From: Hypomyces perniciosus
Taxonomy: Eukaryota > Ascomycota > Sordariomycetes > Hypocreales > Hypocreaceae
Length of the DNA stretch: 64,000 bases
Assembly (NCBI GenBank): GCA_008477525.1
Contig: SPDT01000005.1
Location: forward strand, 4,402,001 to 4,466,000
Direction of reading: 5' to 3'
Position numbers and translations under genes: made by a program. This document shows positions 9,628-21,152 of the stretch, in pieces (positions within the stretch are counted from its first letter, which is position 1; each line of letters begins with the position of its first letter). The notes below the pieces were generated by a model. The model worked only from the letters and a program-made list of their open reading frames with translations, did not search any database and had not been told where the DNA came from.

Positions 9628-11363
9628 ATGGCTGATAGGGTCCAGAGTGGTGGCGATGAGGAGGCTATCCTCAATCCCTGTGAGTCGCGCGAATCTCAAG
9701 ACGCGGTCATATCCGAGGAGACAAATCTCCGAATTCGCAGAGCTGTATGGAAGAACCAACTCTACTCTTCTGGCACATTGTGTCGCGTAGATTCCCTCGA
9801 TTCACTAACCAACCCCGATTTGCCAGTTTGATCGTAGAGTGCTGCCCATAGTGTGCTGCCTGTATGTCCTCTCATACATTGACCGTGGCAACATTGGCAA
9901 TGCGAAGACCGCTGGAGCGCAGGAAGACCTCAACTTGGACTCGACGCAATGGGCCTGGGTACTCAATTCATTCTACATCTGTTATGTGCTGTTTGAGTGG
10001 ACCACGATGTTTTGGAAGCTTTTTCCAGCGCACATACTGGTCTCTGTTCTTTGTCTTTGGTGAGCTAGCTGCCTTTGATCGCGTCCAGGAAAACTATCAA
10101 TATGCTAATAATACTTCCAATAGCTGGGGTGCTGCCGCCATGAGTTCAGGAGCAGCTCACAATATGGCGCAGCTGGTTGTGACCCGATGTTTTCTAGGCG
10201 TGTTTGAAGCGACCTTTGGCTCTGGTGCTCCATACTTCTTATCCATACTCTACAAACGCCGAGAGCTGGGCTTCCGCATGTCGCTTATGCTGGGAATGTC
10301 TCCTCTTGCCAACACTTTTGCTTCAAGTTTGGCGTACGGCATAACACAAATCCAGGGTTCTCTGGCTCCATGGCGCCTCCTGTTCGTCATAGGTATGCAT
10401 TTCTCCGTCATTTGCCCAACGTCATACGCCTCTCTGTTGGGAACACACACTGATAAAGCCATTCAGAGGGCTCCTTAACTGTTGCGTTTGCTCCTGTGGT
10501 CTACTTCTTCCTCATCGACTCTCCAGCCAAGGCTACCTTTCTTTCAGAAAAGGACCGATCCCTTGCCGTTGAACGTCTACAACTCCAAGACTCGACATCA
10601 AAGGATGGTGTCAAGTGGTCGCAAGTCCTCGCCGCATTGAAGGATTACAAAAACTACGTCCACACAATGATTCACTTCTGCACCAACTTCTCGTTCGCCG
10701 CCCTATCCAATTTCCTCCCCACCATCGTCAGGGACATGGGCTACGACCCAGTCACAGCCCAGGGGTTGGTGGCTCCAGCCTATTTCTGCGCATTCCTCAT
10801 CTGCGTAGGTGCTTCTTACGTTTCAGATAGATATGGCAAACGTGGAATCATCATTGCTGGCACAGCCGCGGTCGGGACCGTTGGTTATGGTCTCCTAGCC
10901 GGTGTTCAGGACCAGCATAAGACTGGTTTACGCTACGCTGGCGTGTGGCTCGCTGCATGCGGTGTATTTCCGGCATTGTCCCTTAACGTGACCTGGCTTC
11001 TGAACAATCAGGGTGGCGATTCTAAGAAGGGGGCCGGGCTCGCTCTGTTCTTGATGCTGGGGCAATGCTCATCTTTTGTCAGCAGCACTGTGTTCCCCAA
11101 AAGCGACCAGTAAGTTGTTCTTCTGTCCAAGAGAAGAAAAATGTTCAAGTTCTAAGGCGCTCTGCAGGCCATTTTATACAAGAGGCTGTGCTATCGGTTG
11201 TGGATTAACTGGACTCATTGTGATTTTGTCGCTCGGGATGCACTTTGCTTTAGAGTGGGAGAATAAACGACGAGACAGACTGTACGGGTATGGAGATCCA
11301 GATACCAAAGTCGATGTAACGGACCAAGGAGATAACAATCACCACTTCCGCTATCTCACGTAG
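9628..11363 (+). CDS. MFS anion:cation symporter (DAL5/TNA1-like)
   Basis: Five exons: 9628-9744, 9827-10059, 10124-10392, 10467-11109, 11168-11363; predicted 485 aa. Plasma-membrane permease of the allantoate/nicotinate family, which imports small organic anions with protons. The signature of the first helix, DRRVLPIVCCLYVLSYIDRG, opens exon 2 and NIGNAKTAG follows; the first intron must be removed to join RIRRA to FDRRVLP. VTRCFLGVFEATFGSGAPYF (helix 4-5) and PWRLLFVIEG (helix 6) are typical. The loop DSPAKATFLSEKDRSLAVERL matches the family central loop. The C-terminus is hydrophilic, also typical. The palindrome at 9485-9506 is in its promoter. Substrate unknown; one of three members of this family in the window. 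Confidence 0.9.
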
Positions 11364-11604
11364 ACATATAGGCGGCTGGATATAGTAATGTTTAGACAGC
11401 TGTTAATGACCAACGAACGTTGAAACTTGTTACATCCTACCTAATTCCATACCCAAATGCATTCCCATTCCGCGTGAACGAAAGACCTAAAACACCTCAC
11501 TGTCCATGTCCTTGGGTAGTTGACACGGCAGGGTATCTACAAATTATCACTCATGCCCTCATGCAAACCGTCATACTGATATAATTCACACCAAAGCAAA
11601 AGTT

Positions 11605-13772
11605 CTAGAGCTTCACCGTTGGCAAATCCGACATGTGCACCTTGGCTGCACCGTAAGGTATCAACCTGTACGACTTCCTGGCGCCAATGCACTTCCGGTT
11701 TGCAGGTGGCCAGTCTGGTGTCACACCAAGATACAGATCCCAGGAAATCTCACAACCATCAACCGTCATGTAGTTCGGTGGCGCATCATGCTCAAAGATA
11801 GGGTCCGGAAGGGTGGTGCGACTGCTTATCCCATGGTACTTGAGCGTCGAAGGATCAATGGCAACATTCCATGGCTTGGTGCTGTTGATGTAGTAGTCAC
11901 GCAACTCCGCAAAAGGTAGGCCAGAAATCCCAGGGCCCCTCGGGTTGAAGTACGCGTGGGGCAAGGAAGATGTCTGCTCAAAACCCACATCGAGAGAGTA
12001 GAGGAGATTGCCATAGAACACAGCAATGGTATTACCAGCACGCTCCTCCGTCCGGATACCGCCTGCGATGTTGTATCTGATTATTGACTTGCCAGTATTT
12101 ACACTGACTTTCACCATGCCTGTATCGGAATCAGGTGCGAGGGAATTGGACGCTGCGCCATTTGTTGACAATGTTGACATCTTTGAGTCGGACCACTCAG
12201 GAAGGCGGAGATACAAGTCAAAGGCTTTGTCAGCGTTGATCGTGTAAGTCAATGAGCTGTCAAAAGGGTAGTTAGTGTCACAAGTAATGGTAACCGATCC
12301 GCCATTAACGGTAGTAGTGACGGTCGATGGACTGAGCAGGGCATGGGCCAAACCACCGTTGCCGACGGCTGCCCAGCTGTTGGTCACGAACTTGGGGTAG
12401 CCCTGAGGGTGATTAACTGTGCAGCATGGGTATAGAGGCTCCATTCCGAATGTTGTTGACACGCCGTTGCTGGCCGTCGTGAAAATCCGCGGGACTGTTC
12501 CATCGTTCTGCGTGGTGTTGAGGGCAAAGGGCTGGTTGGACTGAGCCATGTATTGATGCGCCCACTTGTCGCCTGTCATCATAACTGGGAAAGCATTGAA
12601 GATTGCTCGCTCCGCGCGGTCAGCGTATGCAGTGTTTCCATGGACTTGGTACATGTATGCCAATGAGTAGGCGGTCTCAACAGCTGTGCAAAGCTCACTT
12701 CCGTACATCGGGTCGAGGCCACGCTCTTTCTCGTCGGCGAGAATTGACCCAGACGCAGAGCCGTGGAACTTGAAGCTCCAGTCTACAGCGTCGTGGCTCT
12801 TCTGAAGCATGGTACTACTTCCATTGATTCTGTAGATGACGGAAGAAGCTTTGAGGCCTTTGCAAGATCAGCGCCTGGTTCCCTGGCTACACGGGCGAGG
12901 GCCGAGAACATACCTTGGCCAACATTAACTCCATGAATAAAAGGGAAGTCAGTCCAATCGTCCGCATCGATGATCTCCTTGAATCTTCCTTTTGTGTACC
13001 ACTGATCCCATTTGTAATTGGTCTGAGCGTAGAACATATCCATGTTCTCCCAGAGGAGCGAATCCTGGTTAGAGGGATACTTCTCAAGCAACCACTGAAT
13101 CGTGATGATGAGATCGTGGACCCTGACTTGTCCCCAGCTACAATCCACATTGCTAGCGCAGTTAGTAAAACCCTGGCCGTTGTTCTTCAACATCCTATTT
13201 GCCAGTGTCATAAAGCGCCGGAGCGCAGTGACGACTCGGTTCTCCCAGGACTTATCCGCCTCCACGAGTTGCGTCAGACCAAGGAACAATGGTGTGCGAG
13301 CCCAGAAGTTTCTCACTCCGCCGACTTCAGGCCCGATCCATCCATCTGAGGCCTGGAATCTAAGCACAGTGTCCGCAACGTCGTGAACCTGTGCCTTGAG
13401 CCTATCGTCATTCAGTTGGTAAGCCATGGGGACTAGCCCGTTGAACCAGTACGGCAGTGCCTCGTTCAAAGAGCTGTACTCAGTTCCGCCAGATCCAGGC
13501 GTATGCAACCAGCTGGACTCGTTGACGTAGACGTAAAAGTCATGCTGATGACCAGCAAGGCCATTTGCCATGGCCTTCATCTCACCGAGCAGCCATCCGG
13601 CAGGTTGTACCGAACCAACTGGGAGCGGCGAGAACGTCCACGGCTTGACTGCTCAGATGCTATCATGAGCACGTGTATAACCAACAATGGACAGGAAAGG
13701 CTCACGAGTTCTTGCTGCAGCACCGACTGATAGTGGAATCTGCGCCGCCGCTAAAAGCAGAGTCAACTTCAT
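11605..13772 (-). CDS. GH127-type (DUF1680) secreted beta-L-arabinofuranosidase-like protein
   Basis: Three exons on the minus strand: 13706-13772, 12914-13648, 11605-12848 (introns 57 and 65 nt, second donor GTATGT); predicted 681 aa. The N-terminus [20 protein letters not shown] is a signal peptide, and the family opening [16 protein letters not shown] follows directly. In the characterised GH127 enzyme HypBA1 the catalytic zinc is held by Glu, Cys and a Cys-Cys pair, one of which is the nucleophile. Here the equivalents are GSELC (E319, C321) and [10 protein letters not shown] (C409, C410), so the active site looks intact. Fungal members are annotated as DUF1680 or glycoside hydrolase 127 proteins; the actual sugar released has rarely been tested. 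Its 5' end faces a 2.2-kb intergenic region. Probable role: removal of arabinofuranosyl or related units from plant glycans outside the cell. Confidence 0.88.
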
Positions 13773-15970
13773 ATTTCAGGCACGATTTTGCGAGATATTC
13801 GGGACCATGAGGATGGCATACAATCAAAGGCATTAAAAATCTCCATCTTGGCCCAGGCACTCTATATGTACGGTCATACAGCACCCGCGGGCCACCGCGT
13901 TGCTCTCCCTTTCTCTCTGTCCTTAGAGTCTGGGCGCGATTCTGGGCGTACAAACCTGTAGCTTACAGAGTCGTAGTATATCTGGGACCCGTGAACCCGC
14001 TCTGTCACCAGATTGCGCCTCGTGGCGGCAGTCTGTTGTAATCAGGGTGTTGCAGGGAGATTTGGTGATCTTCTTCTTCTTGGCGGTTTGAATGCCGTGA
14101 TTGGCAATGGGGTAACATCGTGTTACCTGGGAAATCGCCTGGTGCGACTCTGGCGGGGTTTGGGCGGTACGAAGTGGTATTATTAGTAAGGAACTGATCT
14201 GCAACTGGTGGCCAAGGTAGCATCTATAACTTTACTTGCAGATTCTGGGACAGTCTTGGAAATCTGTGGTCAGGTTCTCTTCTTTACATGTCCAAATAGG
14301 TCCATATATGTATCTATATGCTCGGTCATCGGTATCTATTTATGGAGGATGACACAAAGGGCTTAACAGGAACACTATTGCGAACGTAGTACTAGTAGTA
14401 TTCGACATCCATCATGCAAACACCATTACCCAAGCAGGCCTATGGGTAATCGGACCTTTTAACAGTCGTATCGGTCCCCAAATCGACCGCTTCCCGTGCC
14501 ATCCAGGCCGTGGAGTGGAACGTTGCCGTGCAACTTCTCGTATTCGTCCCCCTGTTATCATGCATCTACCCTACGGAGTACAGCTCGCCGCCTCGTGCTT
14601 CGGCCCAGACGCTCAAGTCGACGATTAATGCCGCATCTTTCTATTCGGTTACAATGGCTCGTGTAGAGAAGCGCTGTCTTAGGGGCCGCAGCAGTCGCAC
14701 GCTTGACCTTGGGGCGCACAAGCACGCGATCATATCCGATGGCCATGTGGTCATAGTAGTACTCCATAGAGTAGAGTGCGGGGAAATGGAGGCTTGCCAA
14801 CAACAAAGAGCAGATTATCTAGTCTCCATACTCTGGACAAATACTAGTGATTGTGCAGGGCAAAATGGGGTCTAATATACGCGATCAATCAGGTTTGCAT
14901 CTCTTGGGCTCCGTTCAGTACGAGAACGGAAGGTATCAATGCATTCATTACAGCACATTGCATCACGCCAAAATCAGGCAGGGTTCGGTGTTCCACTGGG
15001 TATTATACCATGTATGGATTATATTCTGCTTCCTAACAGATCATAATAGAAAAGCAGCATGTGCTTTGTATTCCGTCAGTGAGTACGGAACCGCTATGGA
15101 AGAATTGCTGAAGGGCGGTGGTAGAGCTGTCGTCTGCCAGGCCAGGTCTACGAGTACTCCATACATACATACATACATACATAGGTACATACATACATGC
15201 ATATATGCATACAAGCTTCATCATGAAAAGAAAGACAAATGTTGAAATAGTTTGCTCTCAACATGTCTTGATAGAATCTTAGATCCCTACTGCCAACAGC
15301 CATAATATCTCACAGTAATAAACCAACCACCCTCCAGAAGCTTAATCTCGTTTACCGGAAGCGAGCAACTGCTCGGACGCGCAAATACCACCACCGTATA
15401 CTCCATAGAGTAAAGGCATGTATGTCATGATACTTAATGTTTGTCTCAGTCTGGTTCCGATGCCAAGGCACATGTTCGCACAGAGTGGATCAGGGTCAAA
15501 ACCATTCACGCAATGGTAGAATTTGCTTCTTCCCGCTGTGCCCACTGGTCTGTAATGAAACTTTGAATCATTGGGATAATAAACTTGATAAGATTCTCCT
15601 ATCGAGCTGAAGGGAGAATGTCTCAGTTGTGAGATACTTGAATATCAGAACTCATAAAACCCAGTGCATTTGATGTACATAAAGTATGCTTCGGGAGCTA
15701 TACATATTAAATACTCGTATAAACCACAATGTCGTTGAACCATGCCCCATGACTTCAGTGTGAAAATCAATAGGTAAACTCTCACTCTCTATGTTCGTAC
15801 ATATCCCATGCGCCGCTGAAAAAAAGAGAATCCATCCCCCGAACCAAAATCCAACTGTTCATATGCTGCGGCCATGAATAACATCTTCTCAAGTCCACCA
15901 TACCCGTACTCCGATAGTGTGCGTTGGCGAGTCGAGACAATGTCATGTATCCCAAGACCCCCGTCATGCA
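13773..15970. other. 2.2-kb intergenic region
   Basis: Upstream of the GH127-like gene and downstream of the GT2 gene. No frame here has protein-like composition or splice structure that I can support. It holds an (ACAT)n microsatellite at about 15161-15201 and scattered TACTCCATA/CTACGGAGT words. Confidence 0.55.
15161..15201. repeat. (ACAT)n microsatellite with flanking TGCATATATGCA
   Basis: About five and then three copies of the tetranucleotide ACAT, interrupted by GGTACAT, followed by the 12-bp palindrome TGCATATATGCA. Confidence 0.8.
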
Positions 15971-18363
15971 TTAAAAAATGAAGGATGCAACGAAAATTAG
16001 AATGGTGTAGAGTGTTGTGAAAGTGTACTCAAACTCGAACCAGGCAGCCTGGCCGCCGAAGGCAATCTTCTTGCTCTTGGGCGTTGGGTGTGCGACCTTG
16101 GTGTCGGGGTCACGGTTCAGGAGCTCCTCGCGATCCGGCATGGCTGGCGGGTCAATGGCGTAGGCGACAGGCGTCCAGAGAGAGCTGCAGATGAAGATGA
16201 AGGTCAACGGCGGCCAGAAAGCATGAGTAACCAGGCAGAGGAGGATGTCTCTGATGGTGTTTTGCTCCTGGTAGAAGCAGCGGTATGAGGTGATGACCAC
16301 CCCAACAAGCGTGAGGTAGACAAATGCGAGGTGGAAGAGGGCCATGTAGTTGATCAGAATAGCCCAGAGACGGCGGAACATGTTCTTCTTCAGCTTCGGG
16401 TCTCGCTCGTTCAAGGCCGAGGCAAGTGAACCAGTGGGCTTGAACGCCTGGGTCTGGCCTCCCAACCATTTCGGCAGGATGAATGATCGAATGATGCACA
16501 GGGCGATGTATGGTGCCATCCAGAGCTGGTATCGGGAGCCTCGTTGACCAGTGTGATAGCCAGCGGGAATAAAGAGAACAAATTCACAGATTCGGTTGGA
16601 GATGGTGGTCGCAAAGCAGGCCCGGATGAGCCACCGCAGCTGATCATCAGTGGCATATGCAACAAGAGGCTTGCCCATGACCAGAATGATGGGAATTGCG
16701 AAAAGTGAGATGGACAGCAGAATGGTGTACAGACTCAAGGAAGCATAGAGGAAACCAGAGAAACGCTGGGCAAATGTCATCTGTCGGACCTGGTCGCCCC
16801 AGAGACAAAAGTTCAGCTTGAATGATGTGTCAACGGTTCCAATGGCCCATCGGGTACGCTGCTTAAGGTGACTGCCGTAGTCTTCGGGAACAGTACCAAA
16901 CTGGAGAGGCTCGTGAACGTAGGCTGTCTTCCACCCTTTGCCCAGCATGAGAGTCGAGGTCGCCACATCTTCAGCCAGAGAGCCCAGAGGGAAGTTGCCA
17001 ATTTCATCCAGAGCCTCTCGACGAGCCACGTAGCCAGATCCAGTGCACCAGGCGACGCCCAGGGAGTCCTTGATGGGTTCGATGACATGTACGAAAAAGT
17101 CTAGACTCTGTGCAAGGGGATCAGAAGGCGGGGTGTTGTAGAAGAGCTGTGGTGGGCAAGCCAGGGCCATTTTGGGATCCGCGAGCATGTGAGGAATAAG
17201 AGCACGAAGCCAGTGTCGCTCGGGAATCTGCGCCATTGCATGTTAGACACGAATAACAGGATCGTTAGGTGAGATGTTTCTTACCATATCAGCATCCAGG
17301 GCAGCCATAAACTGACCGGCACCTCCAGGCAACAAGTGAACCTGCTCCAAGCCGTAATTGAGGTTACCGGCCTTGAAGTGATGGGGTTGTCCGGGAATTT
17401 TGGTACGAGCCATATAGTACAGGTTTGGGTAAGTCATGGCGAGGTCAGCAACAGCGCGTTCGAGACCGGCCGACTTTCCGTCATCGAGCACGATAACACG
17501 GAATCTGTCATAGGGATAATCCTGATCGCAGGCACCACGGACCGTATCCATGACAAGTTCATCGTCCTCTCCGCAGCACGTAACAAAGGCGTCGACAGTC
17601 GGGGCATCGCTACCGGTTAATCTCATCTTGGGCCTTTGTCGTTTCTTCAACGACCACATAGTCCAGGTGTTGTGCATCAGCGACGGGATAGCGACGGCAA
17701 TTTCGACAGCGATGAAAACCCAAGCAGCGGCGTAGGTGGTCTGCTGCGCATTCTGGGCCCAAATGACACAGGCAACGCGAAGACCGAGATAGGCTATGTA
17801 TAGACCGGTGTTGGCAAAGGTCAAGAAAGGAACCATCTTATAGAGGTGCCTCTTCCAGCCCTTCCAGATATCCACGTCATCTCGATCGTGCAGAATGGTG
17901 ATGGCATTATGGTCGGCCGCCTCTTTGCCCGGAGAAGCACCCTTCTGAGGCAAAAGAGCGGTTAGGCTAATGTGGCTTTGGTTCTATAGAAAAGAAGAGT
18001 AGGAGGACGAAGGATCAGTAAAGAGTCCGAGATTGTGAAATGAAAACAGAGGAATTATACTATACGTACGATTGGGGTGGACGTGCCTGACCCAGCAAAA
18101 GAGAGATATCGGGATGAAGGTGCAGCCGCGTGATCATACGGAGTGGTGGCTCCGCTCCGAAACGAGGGAGAGCTTCCTGTTCCTGTTATGGACGGAGGCC
18201 ATTGTGGCGATACCACGTCGTCTGGGGGAACACGGCTCGACCGGTTGGAGCGAAAGTTGTCGGTCAATGTGCGGCCTTGAGACTCGTCGGACTCGGAGCG
18301 TTGATGGCGTCGAAAGCCGCCGATTTCGACCATTTCCTCATGTTCTTCCTGATTACTCCTCAT
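15971..18363 (-). CDS. Membrane glycosyltransferase family 2 polysaccharide synthase
   Basis: Three exons on the minus strand: 18070-18363, 17285-17944, 15971-17227 (introns 125 and 57 nt); predicted 736 aa. A hydrophilic Ser/Arg-rich N-terminus of about 100 residues is followed by two or three membrane helices and then a cytosolic GT-A domain. That domain carries the full processive-synthase signature: D252/D253 in VLDDGKS, D315/D317 in LDADM, E404/D405 in AEDVATS, and QRTRW at 441-445 (QxxRW). Several more helices complete a pore, ending in a hydrophobic tail. It resembles cellulose-synthase-like proteins and the fungal GT2 protein described in Zymoseptoria and Fusarium (ZtGT2/FgGT2), which is needed for hyphal extension on solid surfaces. 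Not a chitin synthase: it has QRTRW rather than QRRRW and lacks chitin synthase landmarks. The product polysaccharide is unknown. Confidence 0.88.
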
Positions 18364-18640
18364 GATGAGAGCGGTTGTGGCTCTGCCACGGTGAGCGAAC
18401 GTTTTTTCTCTGAGGTTGTTGGCTAGCGAGGATGCGCGAACGAATGATACGGGTGGTTGAGCGATCGATGTTGGAGGAGTTGAATTGGTATCTGTGATTG
18501 GCTCTTGCGACAGCAGAAGATGTCTTCAATTGCTGCTTGGGCACTTGGCGATCCTTGGCAAGCAGTCGGAGATTTTCCCCTTTCACCACAGATAAACGAA
18601 AGTGAGGGCGGAGATCAGACAAGGTGTGCTTGCTTGCAGG

Positions 18641-18680
18641 TGGTGGTAGTGGAAGTGGTAGTGGTAGTGGTAGTGGTAGT
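18641..18680. repeat. (GGTAGT)n hexanucleotide repeat in the GT2 upstream region
   Basis: About six imperfect tandem copies of GGTAGT, one with a GGAAGT variant, about 280 bp upstream of the GT2 start codon. Confidence 0.8.
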
Positions 18681-19989
18681 ATAATAAACGGATAATAATC
18701 CTCTCCCCGGAACGATTGCGACAAAAACGAATGTGGGCGGCGAAGGTATTCGCCAAGGGGAATGGAATTACTACCGCTACCAATGGCCAGCAGCAGATAC
18801 AGGAGAGCGAAGAGCGAAGGGCGAGGGTGATGAATGAGGAATGCAGTGCAAGATGAGTAGAGAGAAGAGAGAGAGAGGAGGAGGGTGGGAGGAAGAATGT
18901 TTCGAACAAGGATGGTGGGACAATACGAGACGACAGCTGCTGACTGACCTCACTCACAGAACCGTCTGCCCCGAGAGACCACTACTCGTACAACTACTAC
19001 TACTAGTACGGAGTAGCAGTAGTACTGACTGCTGCAGCGCAGTGCAGTGCAGCGAGTATCAGTGGAGAGAGTGTGATCAATCACTGCCGCTTCCACACAG
19101 AGCTGCCATCTGGTGGAGCCGCCTGCAGGTACACGTTACTTCCGGGCTGGGCTTGCAGAAGCGTTGCCCAACGCCTGTGGGGAGGCCCCTCAGCCCTTTT
19201 TTTGCCTTGGCCGATCTTGTAGCGGGTACTTTGGACGCGTAGTCTTTCCATGGGTACAGGGTTCATTCCAGCTGTTTCCCGGTGCAGTTAGGTCCAGATA
19301 AGGAAGTGGCGCGCACCGAGCCAGTGAGATATGCACCAAATGCAGTAACGCTGAATGGAACCACAGCGCTCGCGAAGCGCTACACACCCTCTCTGACCCA
19401 TCTGCTCACCAATACGAGGCTTGCGTGGCGTGAGGTGGTTGCGAAAGAAAGAAAGAAAAAAAAATCCCTGTGCAGCTAATTTTGGGACCTCCCAGTGGAG
19501 AGGGGGGTGTGTGCGGACGGGCCGCATGCCGGTACGCATAAGTAATCTCGTTTTCTTTCTTTCTTGTTTGTTTGCTTGCTTGTTTCTGGCAGCTCTGTTT
19601 CTGGCTTTCTCTGTCTCTCTCGGGTGTATAAGTTGTCTCGCTCCCTTTCCCCTTCTAGTAGTATCCCATCACAAAAAGGGGGTCCCAACATGTTGATGAT
19701 AATAGTCGGCTACGTATTTGATTGGTTATAATTCAGCCTTCAGCAACGGGTTTGTTTCTATCGTTGTTATGGACAAGGGTGGTGTGATAAGCCGGAAAGA
19801 AATACTACTACATAATCATAATAATGAAAAGAGGGGCAGAGCAGCTCCATCGTAAGAAATTACCTAGGCAACCCGATATCAGTTTAGTGTTATGGATGAA
19901 GGAGAAGAGAGGGGAGAAAAAAATCTTTGCTAAGGCTTTGTTTGGGCTAATATCGCCTCGCCGCAATCATCGATAGTACCAGCTGGCTG

Positions 19990-20850
19990 TACGAAGTACC
20001 TAGGTACTCGTAGTACTTCTTGCGGAGCACTCCATATATAGATAGACTGTGGCCTTTCCATAGATGTACTAGTGCCCACGCACTATCGCGCTTTCATCAG
20101 TGATGCCCATCCAGGATGTTGTTTATGCGTCTGATGATAGTAGTACGAGTAGTATTAGATAAAGGAGATTTAGATACGAGGAGGCGTCCGTAGATTCCGT
20201 ACTCGTCATTCGCACACACGAGCACAAAACAGGAAACAGTGATTAATACTCTACGGAGTACTAGACGCTCTATTCTCCAGATGCACTAGAGGGGAGAGGC
20301 AGGTTACATCCACCCTCTGGCACTCGATCAATTCGATTCGCTGGCTTGTTGGGTCTGGTATGCACTCGACTGACGCCACTGGGGACCACTGGGACCACTA
20401 TGACCACCGCCAGGAAAATCCTGGAAGCGCTGGAATCAGAGAACAAAAAGAATCGATCGTCAACAAGGGATGGATGGGCTGCGAAAGGGCCCCTTGACCC
20501 CCGTAACGGGCAAAACAATAGCCAGGATCTCGCACGGCGAAATCATTCTCTCTGCGGAGTACTCCGTAGACTATCTATTACTCGTGCAATGTAATGTAGT
20601 ACTATTACGGAGTAGTATGTATTGAATATGTGCAGAGCGCATAACATCCGCTGGCATCACTCCGTAGTATTAATAATAATAATAATTCTCTGAAAAAGGG
20701 ACCGCTCGTTGAGGCTTGCAGCCCGTCCTCCACGCGTATGTACTCTGTACTCCGTACCAAGTACATCCGGTACGTACCTCCAACGTTGTGCTAGGTACTC
20801 GTAGTACGAAGTACATACTTCGTACATACCTCTACTACTACTACTCCGTA
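19990..20850. repeat. Dense cluster of TACTCCGTA / TACTCGTAG words
   Basis: At least ten occurrences on either strand, for example GGTACTCGTAGTACTTC near 20004, GCGGAGTACTCCGTAGAC near 20555, TACGGAGTAGTATG near 20605, CTGTACTCCGTACC near 20744 and ACTACTCCGTAGC near 20840. The words are imperfectly palindromic and interleave with CGTAC/GTACG runs. Confidence 0.6.
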
Positions 20851-21152
20851 GCTGCAGCAAAAACCAACATAACCAAACCCGCTCCACTGCCTTTTTTGGT
20901 GACTGTGGCTCGTCTCGTATTATTCTTCCTCCTCCTGCGAGTCGGACCGTCTCATCTCGTCTCGTCTCTCTCCTCCGCCATCTTTGATTGACGACACACG
21001 TGCCATCTGTAATAATATCGTTACGGGCCCTATCGACTACTATCGTTAACGACGCCCTTCGCTCGCTCTCTGCCTTCTTTGCCTTCGCCTTCGCCTCTGC
21101 GGACACCGACACTCGTTTCAACCCATCATCCCGCAGCAGCGCAGCAGCCGCC

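Larger units (their letters stand above)
18364..21152. other. 2.8-kb intergenic region between divergent GT2 and GH12 genes
   Basis: Long bidirectional upstream region. No gene supported. It has low-complexity tracts: (GGTAGT)n at 18641-18680, a purine-rich stretch at 18855-18900, GAAA repeats at 19443-19462, TTTC/TTTG/TTGC repeats at 19550-19590, and TAATAA at 20670-20686. It also has the densest cluster of TACTCCGTA/TACTCGTAG words in the window, at 18985-19025 and 19990-20850. Confidence 0.6.

Noticed and set aside
12783..12848. Frameshift inside the GH127-like gene
   Set aside because: Explained by a normal 65-nt intron (12849-12913) with a GTATGT donor that joins GVNVGQ to [10 protein letters not shown] in phase.
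13923..15245. Several 60-130 codon frames in the 2.2-kb gap
   Set aside because: Composition is not protein-like, overlapping frames on both strands are equally open, and no family motif or intron structure is visible.
18353..18724. Minus-strand frame with a Leu-Pro repeat
   Set aside because: Simply the translation of the (GGTAGT)n repeat upstream of the GT2 gene.
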